Below, piece after piece: positions 53,307-63,895 of a stretch of DNA of 64,000 bases. The notes beneath the pieces were generated by a model. That model was not told where the DNA came from. It was given only the letters and a program-made list of their open reading frames with translations, and did not search any database. Each line of letters begins with the position of its first letter. Positions within the stretch are counted from its first letter, which is position 1. The position numbers and the translations under genes were made by a program. The DNA lies in assembly GCA_021234155.1 (NCBI GenBank), contig JAJEKV010000051.1:2236754-2300753 (forward strand), in the 5' to 3' direction. This DNA comes from Isoetes taiwanensis. Lineage: Eukaryota > Streptophyta > Lycopodiopsida > Isoetales > Isoetaceae.

Positions 53307-55800
53307 TTTCTTTTTTCTTTTTTCCCCCCCTTTTTTTTTTTGAAGTTAAGGCAGTATTTTGTATTACATGTAGTGTAAAATACATGGATATACATACTTC
53401 TCAATTTCAGAGAAATAGAGAAGGATTGAAAAAAGAGGCACACAGCTTATAAAGGACAAAAGTTGCTGGGCCTTTATGTTTTAGCATTTAAATACTAAAG
53501 CTTAGAGTTTGAAATTTTTGATCACCAACAGTAGCCAAGGACTTATTTATAGCCCAAGTCAAATTCTAGCAGGTTCACCTATATCAGATGAAACAGAGTT
53601 TCCAGCTCCTTCAGATCAAAGGGAGTGTGATCAAAGAACTGCAGCATCAGGGACGACCTGCTTAAGATAGAGACTGTTCCACCACCAGATATCCTCATTG
53701 TTCCACCACCAGATATCCACATATCTCAATGGCCGCCTGCGCCAGCATCTTCTGCTTAAGTATTCCCATTCTTTCCTCAATCTGCTTTCGAGTCCATTTG
53801 GCTAGCACAAGAGTGGCCGACCTCGATTTTTGCTGTTGCACCATTTCAGGGTGGTTGTGTACAAACTCTGTCATTATCCCTGTCAGCATTAGATAGAGAA
53901 ATTCTGAAGAAATAAAAAAAACCAGTGAAACTGCCTAAAGTATTCTAAAGAGGATCATAAGCCAGGCCTTTGTGTTTCCTGTGAGCAAGGGCAGTCTCCA
54001 CCAGCAATGATTGGAAGCATGCTTTCATCCAGTTCAGGTTGAAAGGAATAGAGTTGTGAAGTACTCTGTTCCTGTGCTTCCAAATTTCCCGAAGGGCAAG
54101 AGTTCTCAAAGTGCCTGTGAATGCATTCGGGAACTGAAGGAAATTGAGAAGATCTGCAGGGGAATTTCCTTTAGTGGCTCCACAAATGGCTCGAATCCAT
54201 GTCCAGAAGATGGAGAGTTTGGGGCACTGGAAGACATGAAGATTTGTCTCAATTTGTGAGTAGCAAGGGGGCAAAGATTAGAGACAGTAGGATTGAATCT
54301 TGCTGTTCTCTCATTTGATGCTAGACTCTGATTGAGTAGTAACCATCTGAAAAGGATGATCTTTTGAGCACAGTAGGCAGCCCAGCCAGATGTTATGAGC
54401 TTGACTGCTTCCTCATTGGAGCAGCCCCAAGCTGCTGAGGCTTTTAAGTCTGGGAGGTCCATTAAAAGCTTGTATATCATGGAAACCTTATAGTGTTTTT
54501 TCCCATCACATCCCTAGGATGGAGAATCTGCTGAGATCCAACCAGTGAGAGCCTGCATGACAGTATCATAAATTCTTTTGTTTGTTACAGTACCATGAAT
54601 CCTCTGTGAAATTTGGTTCCAAGTGATCCAGTGGCCTCCTTCTTGCAGATCCTCTAGTTCTTATACCTGCTTCATTCCATTCTTTGTATTTCCTTGGGTA
54701 TTTGAGGGCAAGGCAGCCCACTTCATTCAGGTGCAGCCCATGGTGCCAGAAAAAATGAAATTTGGCATTAGCCTGGGTGATGTTATCAGCAAGATAGCAA
54801 TGGGAGACTTCATTCCAGGCTTCAAATATTCTCCTCATTAACCTGGAGGTGTGAGGGGCTGCATGGAATTGATAAAAAGCAGAGTCAGGCAATTGATGCT
54901 GGATGGAGTTGTTGCCTACAGGTTTAGATTTGCCAAGCCAGTGCCTGATGAATCGGAGAGCTGGGGAACCACGTTCCTCAAAAAGGGCTCTCCAAACCAG
55001 TTTAGCAGTCAAAGTTTGGGCTTGCTTGAAAAGGTCCTTACAGCCAAGTCCCCCTTCAGCTTTTGGTCTGCTGAGATTGTGCCAAGCAACTTTATGATCA
55101 TCTTGCCAAATGAACTTTCTGATTGCAGCCTCAATTTGTGTATAAGTGGCCTTGTCAGCAACTATAGCTGAGGAGAAGTAGATGTGGGTGCTACTGATGA
55201 CACTGTTGGCAATTCCTACTCTGCGAGCCAAGGAAAGAGAGGCTGGATACATCATAAATGTTTTCTTGATTTTGTTGGCAATGTTTGCCCAGAGACCATG
55301 AAGGTTCATGTCCAGTGCCAGTGGCAGACCAAGAAGCTTAGTTGCTGTATTCTTTTTCAGGACAGGAATCCCTTCAATCATTGGGTCATCAGTATCCAGA
55401 AGAATGATACACTTGTCTTTATTCAGGCAGACCCCTGAGGCCTTCCCAAAAAGCTCCATAGCTTGGAAAAAATTCTGAATACTAACTCCATCATTCTCCA
55501 GGAAGAGAAATGTGTCATCAGCATATTGCATGAGACTCAGAGAGTCATTCCCTGGCATTTGAAGGCATTTTATCTCCCCTTGGGCATGCAATTTTTCAGT
55601 TATCCTTGTCACCATCTCTGCTACAATTAGGAAGAGATAGGGGGCTAATGGACAGCCTTGTCTCACCCCTCTCTCACATGGGAAGAAATAAGTGGGGGAG
55701 CCATTCACTAGGACAACAGATCTTGCCTCCTGGTTAAATGACTGGATCAATCTGATAATGGATTGTGAGAATCCCATATATTCCATTGCCCTATATAGGA
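53307..55800 (-). mobile_element. 5'-truncated L1-like LINE nested in LINE-A ORF1
   Basis: The 16-bp target duplication AGCATCTGGGTTATCT lies at 53291-53306 and 55801-55816. The 3' end (low coordinate) has an A-rich tail, seen as T/C runs at 53307-53341. Joining the flanks brings NESDNPDA to the rest of ORF1. The element differs in family from LINE-A: its RT is the classic plant L1 type ending in a zf-RVT domain. Confidence 0.9.
53945..55786 (-). pseudogene. L1-like reverse transcriptase C-terminal half with zf-RVT region
   Basis: The frame 55786-54566 (406 codons) begins in the RT palm: VNGSPTYFFPCERGVRQGCP, then the catalytic MQYADDTFLFLE, SGVCLNKDKC, LGLPLALDMN and WHNLSRPKAEGGLGCKDL. A shift near 54560 leads to the zinc-finger-like end (LFRWLLLNQSLASNERTAR region, then ETNLHVFQCPKLSIFW at 54274-53945). 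The endonuclease and the first RT boxes are missing by 5' truncation. Confidence 0.85.
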
Positions 55801-56684
55801 AGCATCTGGGTTATCTGATTCATTCCTTATAGGTGCTGCCTCCGACATGCTTGCTAGTTGTTGCTTCAGTTCAGAATTCTCATGCTTTAGGGAATACAAA
55901 GATTCACTCATACCTTGTAAAAGCTTCAACATTTGTGCCTGATGTGCTGCTGCTTCTTTCCTTGCTTGCTCGGCTTCCTTCCTAGATTGCTCCATTGAAT
56001 CCAATATCTTCATCATTACTATGAGCAGTTGCCCGACAACTATTTCTCCTCCAAGGAGCCCAGAATTTGTCATTGTTTCTGTGCCTATCAGACCAAAACC
56101 CTGCTGCTGCATCTTCCATCCATTCAATCCGGCCCAAGCTTGTGGTATCCCAACCATAGCGTGCCCCTGCTGTCCTGCTTGCTGCATTCCAATCTGGTAA
56201 GGCACAGTGGGATTTAAAAACCCATAAGGATTCGTGAATGGTGCAGGTATTGTGCTGGGCAATTTCACTCTTGTCTCCATCGGATTCCTTCAAAACGAAT
56301 CTTGTATTTGCTTCTGTGGTTGGAGCCGAATCAGACCTTCCTATTTTTTATGCAGGCCGGGCTGCCTTCGACTCGGCCCCATCATCAATTTTCGCCTCTG
56401 TTTCTGCTGTACTTGGCTCTTTCAAAAGGGCAAAATCCGGCAAGCCTGTTTTTGTGGGTCGTCCTCCTGCATCAGCATCGATCTGCACCAGATCGTCAGA
56501 AGAATCTACATCAGACTCCCCATCCGACCCATTTATATGATTATTTTTTTCCTTCTCAACTGATCTGCCAGTCTTTTTTAATTCAACCTTTTCCTTGGGA
56601 CTGGCTACATCAGACTTGCACGCTGCTACAGTGGCAGAGCCACTCTTCGACCCACTAACCTTCTCTGATTCCTTTTTAGGTTTC
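55801..56684 (-). pseudogene. LINE-A ORF1, N-terminal part
   Basis: It starts MAKPKKESEKVSGSKSG just after the (CT)n leader and is rich in Lys, Ser and acidic residues. After a shift near 56300 it continues as 56280-55747: a Gly/Gln-rich stretch, then SMEQSRKEAEQARKEAAAHQ and LKHENSELKQQLASM, a clear coiled coil for ORF1p trimer formation. It ends at the nested LINE. Confidence 0.75.
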
Positions 56685-56694
56685 GCCATCGCCC

Positions 56695-56695
<1 letters not shown>

Positions 56696-56730
<35 letters not shown>
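56696..56730. repeat. (AG)n microsatellite, LINE-A 5' leader
   Basis: Short AG dinucleotide run with one AA interruption, ten bases from the ORF1 start on the minus strand. It is the counterpart of the long tract at 43694-43854. Confidence 0.8.
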
Positions 56731-56731
<1 letters not shown>

Positions 56732-56737
56732 TGTATT

Positions 56738-56925
56738 TTTTACGTCGTAGCACAAGCCAGCATCCTTTAGGACATACGACACTCCCTCTTCAAGGAGCAC
56801 CCCCTCCCTACAAGGATACCAGGGGGCCAACGGTCCTAGGATGCCAAGATCCTAGTGAGGTTCGAACACGAGACCTCAATGTGCTAGACGAATGGATAAC
56901 CACACGACCAATACGACCACAGATG
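56738..56925 (-). repeat. tRNA-derived SINE-like element between LINE-B and LINE-A
   Basis: The minus strand has TGGTCGTGTGGTTATCC (box A-like) and GTGTTCGAACCTC (box B). A ~110-bp body follows, ending GCTACGACGTAAAAAATAC next to the (CT)n. The ending resembles LINE 3' ends of the family here (CAGACGTAATAATC). The SINE may use the LINE machinery; this is inference. Confidence 0.6.
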
Positions 56926-59585
56926 AAATGAAATGAAATTGTATTATTACATCTGTGAGACTGCCAAGTCTATAAGACGTTCAAAACCAGTACATTGTCA
57001 AAAAAGATCATCTAATGCATCATCAGTAAACAATGCATTAACTCCTCCCATCTCTTCCTCATCCACTTCAATTACATCCATTATTTTTAGACGCTGTTCT
57101 CTATAACCCAAGATGTCAAGTATATATGCTCAATCTGAACACCTGGAAGGTCAAAGAAATCAACAAGCATACAAGCATGCACATGTTTAGCACGAAAATC
57201 AACATATGCTGGACAATGAAGAAGCACATGCGCCTCATCCTCAAGTGTCCCAATGTCACACAACTTGCAAGACCTAAGCTCATGTGGGATATCGCTCCAC
57301 CTGCCTAGCTCAATCCCTAACCTATGCGAACTTAGTCTCATTCTGCATATAACTTGTCTATATCTAACTGAGATATCCTCCTGTAGGTACCTGGCCCTTG
57401 TTAGCGTAGGGTTGATATGATTTCTATAGAACTCCTTCTTAACTGCTCCTTCCCTCCAGCACCTGTATGTCATCCTTATGCATCCTCAGATCATCCATGC
57501 ACATCCCCCACCTGGATAACCAAAGTTCTATATCTGCAAACCACCCCTTTGCTCGTGTCTCTTACAAAGCCAGTCGTGGAAGACTATCCTCTGGCATCAT
57601 ATAAAGGACTTTATATACATAGCGGAGAGTCCTGCAAAGTGCTTCTGTTTACAGGGAAAACATTCCACATTCCACTAGAAGCATGTCATAAGGCGTTTGC
57701 ATCTTAATGCCAAGCTTTGATCGAAAAAATCTTTTCTGTATTTTCTCAATTTTCTTCCACCTATCTAGTGCCAAACCTAGCTCCCAAACCTCACAGCCAT
57801 ACAACACAACCGATTGCACCAAAGCAATATACAAATCCTTCTTCATACCAAAATTCCATATATCTGCTCTCCGACACCTGCGCTGCATGGCGTAAAGGGC
57901 TTTAAGCCCACCATCTGCTTTTTGCTCAGCTGCCAAGTTCCAGTTCGGGCTTTTGTCAACAATTAAGCCAAGATATTTATAGTTTTCCACCAATTCAACA
58001 TGTTCTCCCTTGTACTGCAATTTGATATGATCTACCTTATTAGCCCCAAACACCACTATCTTGGTCTTAGCCATATGCACAACATCATCAGCATATAATA
58101 ATAGCAAAAGAACATACCCTTTCGGAGTTGTTCCGTCTCCACCATTTTGCATCATCCACCCCTCTAATTGATCTATAAAAAGACCAAAAAGTGTAGGTGA
58201 GAGCGGGCAGCCCTGCTTAACCCCCACATTACTCTCCATACTCCTCGCTGATGTACGGAAATGAGAGCCGGATTAAAACCTTATCATAGAGCTGCGCAAT
58301 TGCCTGTCTATATGCCAGTGGCACCCCAAGAGCTACCATTCTGTCCCATAAGTGCACTCTTCCCACCATATCAAAGGCTTTCGAAAAATCTACAAATACT
58401 GCATATAGTGGCTTCCTCTTCCCAATCACAAAATCCATCATTGCTCTCATTGTTATTTTTTGAGATGGTTTCAGTCTATTCCAAAACTTTTTAGGATAAG
58501 CAATTAACTTCCTTACCATTTGCTCGTGTTTCCTATGCAAATATACTCTTTTCTTCCTCTTGACCAATTTAACATACTCTTTCTTAGCTTCAGCTTTTGC
58601 ATCCCCTTTTGCCAATTTGAACTTCTCCCTTTGCAACCTGCAATCGCGGTCAAACCAGCCATTGCATGGTAGCCCTGATCGTTGTCTATTCGAAACGAAA
58701 CATGTGTTGACTGACTCCAAGATCATCTGTGTAAGAGCTTGACTGATGTCTTCAGCTCTATCCGGCCACAAAATGTTTGATACAGTTTTATCACAGTAAT
58801 CTTTATACTTTTCTGATTTATCATACCTCATACTAGGCTTAAAAGCGGCTTGTGGCATGACACCATGAGCAAGCATGCCAGCCATACGAAGAACAATAAG
58901 TAGAGGTTCATGATCGGACTAAATATTGTTTTTCCCAATAGAAAAGCTAGCCACTTGTTTTGCAAAAGAGGGTTTGGCCAAGACATAATCTACCACACTT
59001 GCATCCCTACATGTAAGAGCTCCTGTCCCTAGAAATTTGGTTGTCCCATTGTAGATAACCAGATTTAAACCACTGCAAAATGCCAGAACATGATTACCCT
59101 GTGGTGTGGGCCAGCGTATTTTATCTTCTGAATGTCTATTCCAACTAGTTTCTTCTAGCTCAGCATCATCTTGCATTTCAACCCATTCTGGATTTCCATC
59201 AGCACTAACAATAGCAGCTTGCCTTTGAGACGTCCTCCCATTAAAAGCCCCCATTAACAAGACATCACCCAGCTCACTAAAGGAGAACACATCCTGCTCC
59301 AACTGTGCAAAGGGGTCATCTCTGTCCAACTCACCTGAATTATATACAGGGGATCCACGAGGTGGGTAATAACACCCTGCAATAAAAATGTTTCCAAACT
59401 GCCGTGGTATAACAATCCAAATAGTCTGAAGCGATGCCTTTGCATAAAGAACATTGACTAGCGGTACAAATTCATTTCTGACAAAGCAGGCAATGCCGCC
59501 ATATCCCTTAAGTCTCCACCCTTTGGGGGACCACACAGAGTGCACCATCTGAAAACCAAATACCACTGTCTGCCATCTGCCAATC
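56926..59585 (-). mobile_element. LINE-B, 5'-truncated, with internal deletions
   Basis: Same family as LINE-A. The endonuclease is at 59566-58919 (GCYYPPRGSPVYNSGELDRD, LLMGAFNGRTSQ with the catalytic Asp changed to Ala). The linker and RT are at 58885-58229 and 58239-57649 (GVKQGCPLSPTLFGL, YADDVV), and the zinc end at 57473-57087 (CKLCDIGTLEDEAH). The tail is CATTT-type at 56926-56945. Two stretches are missing: about 90 codons before TMRAMMDFVIGKRKPLY, and about 30 codons after YADDVV. The 5' side stops near 59585 at the copia LTR. Confidence 0.8.
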
Positions 59586-59604
59586 CTACTAGCAAAGTGA
59601 AACT

Positions 59605-60291
59605 TGTTAAAATATTATTCATGTCATAATGACAATGGTCATAATCTTATGGAATATGTGGCGCATACTTGTTAATCAAACCGACAAAAATAATATATTT
59701 ATAGAACAGAGATGGAAAACATAGATGAGGCATCGGATTGATCACTGTATGTGATCGGAATCAGACGCAATCGTCTTGTAGCAGATCGGATTTCCAGTGT
59801 TCTTAGTTTTTCAGAAAGTTAGGGCTGTAATCCGTCAGTGTAATACTTCCTGAATATTTTTTTTGCCCAGGCTTTTCTAGCCTGAATTTCTCAACAGTGG
59901 CGAATCGCCCTTTGCTTATGCTGCCCAGGTTTTTTCTAGCTCGGATTCTTCATCAGTAGTGAATCACTATTTGCTTATGCTGACCAGGCTTTTTCTAGCC
60001 AGGATTCTTCCATAGCGGTGGATCGCCCTGCACTTTTGTTGCCAACGGATTCATGCCTTGATTATATGCTCTGTAATTTCCAGTATATTGCCAATGGATT
60101 CATGCCTGGATTATGATCTCTGTAGTTTCCAGATATTCTGAATTACTGATTGCGTAACTATAGCCTGTTGTACTATTTCCTGTTGTACTATTTCTGTTAT
60201 CTGAATCAAGAAGGGTCGTTGACTTCATAAACTGTATTATTTCTGTTATTAAAATTAATTGTTGGTGTTACTGTCGTTTGCAAATTCTCCA
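59605..60291 (+). repeat. Putative 5' LTR of a copia element
   Basis: It begins TGTTAAAATATT and ends TTCTCCA. It is followed by TGATAACAGAGCC, a decayed initiator-Met primer-binding site, and then by a copia gag start at 60311. No second LTR was found, so the ends rest on position only. Confidence 0.45.
59864..60040. repeat. Three ~58-bp tandem repeats in the copia LTR
   Basis: Units start TGCCCAGGCTTTTCTAG, TGCCCAGGTTTTTTCTAG and TGACCAGGCTTTTTCTAG at about 59864, 59922 and 59981. A further ~48-bp duplication (CCAACGGATTCATGCC / CCAATGGATTCATGCC) follows. Repeats of this kind often sit in LTR promoters. Confidence 0.75.
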
Positions 60292-60310
60292 GTGATAACA
60301 GAGCCAGTAG

Positions 60311-61192
60311 GATGACCACCCGTTTCGGAGCATCTTTGCTCAATGCTGTAGAAGTTTATAATGGTGGATCTGGCTTTCAAGTATGGAAAGCCAAGATCAA
60401 AAGAGTTCTAAAATCAGAAGGAGTTTGGGATATTGTGAAGCCGCCGAAAGGAGCTCACACAAGTTGCAAGAGGCGATGACAAGGCTTGAAAAGCTGACCT
60501 TAAGTGACGAAGGAGTCAAGAAAGAGAAAGATAAGTCAAAAGGCAAAGCTGGAAAATCTGATACAGCAGGAGCTGCTTCAGCAAAGGTTAACGAGGCAAA
60601 AGGTATTATCTGTAGCAAGGTAGGTTCTAGTATTTTGCTGAAATTGCAAGGTCTTTCTCCACAAGATATGTGGTTATACCTTTTGAAAAACTATTAAATC
60701 ATCATCACAAATTGATGTATTGGAAAAAGAGCTAAGACGTCTCAAATATCGTGAAGGTGATAATCTAGAAGTTTTCTTTCAAACTTTGGATATGATATTA
60801 TTTGATCTAAAAGCTGTTGGTGATGTGTTTTCAAAAGAAGCTGAGTTATTAGCTATCTCAAGAACTTTTTTCTGATTATGAACAAATAGCAATTCTGATA
60901 AGAAATGTAGCAAGGAGTCGTGAAGAGGCAGAGAGAATTGCTCGCACAGAGAGCGAGCAGAAAAGAGTTGTAAAGGATGAGAATGAAGGGGCCGAGGTCT
61001 TGTATGCTAGTCGATCTCAAGGACGTGGAGGTAAGGAAAGAAAAATTGGTCCTTGCTTCGTCTGCAATGAATATGGTCATGTGAAAACTAATTGTCCGAA
61101 TTTAACTAAAGAGATTTTATGTTATAATTGTGGTGGGAGGGGGCATATTTCATCTAAATGCTCTAGTCCAAAGAATTAAGGAAGAAGGGGAG
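60311..61192 (+). pseudogene. gag: Ty1/copia gag with two zinc knuckles
   Basis: It starts MTTRFGASLLNAVEVYNGG and GFQVWKAKIKRVLKSEGVW, the usual copia gag opening. A stop and several shifts follow (the frame 60383-60697 is partly out of phase). Later parts read LRRLKYREGDNLEVFFQTLD and two knuckles, CFVCNEYGHVKTNC and CYNCGGRGHISSKC, at about 61052-61160. The knuckles bind the element RNA. The reading breaks at 61176, and foreign sequence begins at about 61188. Confidence 0.75.
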
Positions 61193-61294
61193 GTTAACCC
61201 TCCCCTTGAGCAGATTATGGGAAATAACCCTCGAGGCCGGCAGGCCGAGAGGGTTTGTTTCCCATAATCTGTGAGAGGGGAGGGTTGACCTCCC
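61188..61294. repeat. Long near-perfect hairpin (~51-bp arms, 4-nt loop)
   Basis: The left arm is 61188-61238 and the right arm 61243-61294. Both contain CAGATTATGGGAAA/TTTCCCATAATCTG and GGGAGGTTAACCCTCCCC/GGGGAGGGTTGACCTCCC. Only a handful of mismatches are visible. The hairpin is GC-richer than its surroundings and lies between the copia gag and a TTAA-bounded element. Confidence 0.85.
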
Positions 61295-61298
61295 TTAA

Positions 61299-62085
61299 AC
61301 CACAGGTCGAGCAGTTTATTGAGCAGATTGATAAGGCCCTGCAGATTTCTAAATCAATAGATCTACTGAAACCATGGCTGATTTTTAACTCCGATGGGAA
61401 TTTTCTGCTTGAATACGAGTGGGAATTTTCTGCTTGAATACAAGGGCGGAAACCTGCTCTAAAGTTCCGGCAGAACAAATAGCAAGCTTTCAAATAACAG
61501 CAAACGGAGAATAACTGCAGAGCATGGCCTAGCAAACAGGCTGTTGGGCTAAGCATGACCCAGAAATTTTTTTCTTTAAGCTTGGCCCGTAGCAAAACTT
61601 GGCCTGTAGCAAAGGCATCTTGTCATGGCCATTATTCTCTGAGCAAGAAATAAAAGCACAAATGCTTTGCACCTGCCAGACCTGTGGCTCCGGCTTCATC
61701 GTGCTTTACCTGTAAGAGCAAAAATTCATCGATTATACTAAAACATTCCTACTGTTGATCGATTATGCTAAAACATTTCTACTTTTGATCGATGCTTGAA
61801 AATGACGACGGAACTTGATGGAGCTCCGTTGCTACTGTTGATCGATGCAGAGAATCGGTGCAGGCTCAGAGCAAACAGGGGATAATGGACGGATATGATT
61901 ATGGAGGAGCTACGTGGAAATCTCATAACTGTTAGATTAGAATAAAAGAATATTCAAAAGATTATCGTGATAATCTCTGGAGATTATCATGATAATCTTC
62001 AGCAATCCCAAATTCCTTATTATAACCTATGTTTGATCCAACGGCTGCGGACGGTTAGATTATGATAAACTGCAAGACTTGTGGT
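61299..62085. mobile_element. 787-bp TTAA-bounded inverted-repeat element (piggyBac-like MITE)
   Basis: TTAA lies at both sides (61295-61298, 62086-62089). The terminal inverted repeat ACCACAGGTCGAGCAGTTT at the left matches 16 of 19 bases of the complement at the right. No transposase is present. TTAA target duplication is typical of piggyBac and a few other groups, so the superfamily is uncertain. It interrupts the copia gag-protease region. Confidence 0.65.
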
Positions 62086-62089
62086 TTAA

Positions 62090-62545
62090 GAGGAGGAGGC
62101 ACACGTGGAACTATAAGAGGAAGAGGTAAGGGTAGATCTAGTGCTGTGAATATGGCTGTTAAAGAAGATGTCGAAGAAGAAGATGTTGAGGTAATTCATA
62201 AGTCTTTTCTTGCTATTAAACGCGACACACGTGCTAACTCTCTTGTAATAGATAGTGGAGCTGAGCGATCCGTAGTCTGCTCTTCAGAAATGCTTACAGG
62301 GTGTTCGGGAATTGGAACGAGACATATTCAATTGGGCAACGGAAATTTGCAACAAGTTGAAGGAGTGGGTTTGTTGGAGTTATTTGATCTTAATGGAAAA
62401 CCTGTAAGCTTATGTGCCAAATTTGATCAGAAATTTGATCTTCGTTGGTCAGTTAGTGGATTTGGGATATAAAGTGGTATTTGACAAGGAAGTGTGTGAA
62501 ATATTGCATAATAATAAACTTGTGTTTCTAGGGGGGAATTTTTTT
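62090..62545 (+). pseudogene. Copia gag end and aspartic protease fragment
   Basis: Coding resumes with a Gly/Arg-rich stretch (TRGTIRGRGKGRSS), then protease with the catalytic NSLVIDSGAERSVVCS (DSGA). A shift near 62430 leads into QLVDLGYKVVFDKEVCEIL, the usual copia segment before integrase. It stops near 62545; no integrase or RT follows. Confidence 0.75.
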
Positions 62546-62654
62546 TTAGGTTTTTTTGAAACATGTTTTTTGAGTTTTTATGGAATATTCTTAATATTTC
62601 ATGAATCGACAGAACACAATGCTTGCCTCCAAAAGAGACAGCACCTTGCACATA

Positions 62655-62740
62655 TATGGAGTGCCCTCAACAATAGAACATCGCACACAAGACCTATATG
62701 GAGTGCCCTCAACAATAGAACATCGCACACAAGACTTAAA
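62655..62740. repeat. 42-bp tandem duplication
   Basis: The phrase ATATGGAGTGCCCTCAACAA through CACACAAGAC occurs twice back to back. No gene is present. Confidence 0.85.
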
Positions 62741-63105
62741 CAACACAATCATAGAACAATGTTGGTATCTAGAAAATAAAATCATCAAATAATATAACAA
62801 AGAAGATTTGGAGAATTATACTTATAAAGTAGATAGATCAATTACAATATTAGAAAATCCGAATAGCATAGTAATTTATGTCACTGCAATAATTGCAGAG
62901 ACTATGTATCTTCGTGTGCCTCATCATCGATGTAAAGATATCGTTTTCGTTTCTTTCTTTACTTTTTGCTCAATAGTTGAGATTAAGGACAACACAGTGG
63001 CGTGTTGCTCGACATAGAAGGGCAAGAAACTGCAGTATAATACAAACACTTAGTTAGTTTTTAATATGGATGGTTAATTTAAACAAAAAATAAATTTTTT
63101 AGCTC
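62741..63105. other. Gene-free stretch
   Basis: AT-rich, with short frames only. No repeats or motifs of note were found. Confidence 0.4.
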
Positions 63106-63109
63106 ACTA

Positions 63110-63895
63110 ACTAATCAGCCGTTTCTTCAATCACATCTGTGATTATCTCATCCTCTATATTCAAAAATCCATTTGCATAGAAAGAGCCCCCTCTGCTAAT
63201 GGCTTTTTGAATATAGACATTTGAAGTGTTCTGACCATATCACAGATATCAACATCAAAATCCATGGCATCCCAGCAAAGAAACATTCTTCCACGCAAAT
63301 CTGACCAATCCTTGTGATTTACCAATGACTCTTCAAATGCCTTATTCACTTCTTACCAATACGGGTCCCAACCATCAATGTCTTCATCAGTCACTAGAAT
63401 AACATCACCTTGGATAGAATGAAGTTCCCCTTGGATTTCACATAGCCATCCTGTCTAAGGGTATCTCCCCGGGGGATTCACCTAGATACAATATGGATAT
63501 GCCATCTGCGTTACTAGGGTAGCAAGAAAACCCATAGTATACGGTCCAAAAGAACTAGAAAAATACCCATATCGAAAATGTACAAGCTTAAAATATTGCA
63601 AAATGTGATAAAAACCACCCCTTTCCATATATTTTCATACGAAAGCTCTCCAAAAATAACCCATTTCTTATAACTCAGATGGTTCATACGGGATTTCAGG
63701 GTGAATCCCCCTTGGGTATCTCTTAGTATTTGCGCTTTTGAACCCACTTTGCGGACCTCCTCATTTATCCTAATTCGACATAAGGGAATCATGGGTGGTT
63801 CTATATCCCTCTTTAATGCTAGTGCATCCAAGGTTTCTGTTACGGCTCAATGCCGGCTTGGGGGAGCGGCTCAGGCACCACGCAACATGAGTTAA
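63110..63895 (-). pseudogene. Decayed coding sequence of unknown family, interrupted by a MITE
   Basis: The minus strand reads LDALALKRDIEPPMIPLCRI, RINEEVRKVGSKAQILRD up to the MITE. After it the frames read GDVILVTDEDIDGWDPYW, a stop, NKAFEESLVNHKDWSDLRGR and FDVDICDMVRTLQMS. The protein-like composition across both sides suggests one former gene. Stops and shifts show it is dead. I do not recognise it. Confidence 0.4.
63468..63713. mobile_element. 246-bp MITE with 9-bp target duplication
   Basis: GGGTATCTC lies at 63459-63467 and 63714-63722. The inverted repeats GGGGGATTCACC (63471-63482) and GGTGAATCCCCC (63700-63711) sit at the ends. A 9-bp duplication is typical of Mutator-like elements. 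No coding sequence is present. Confidence 0.75.
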
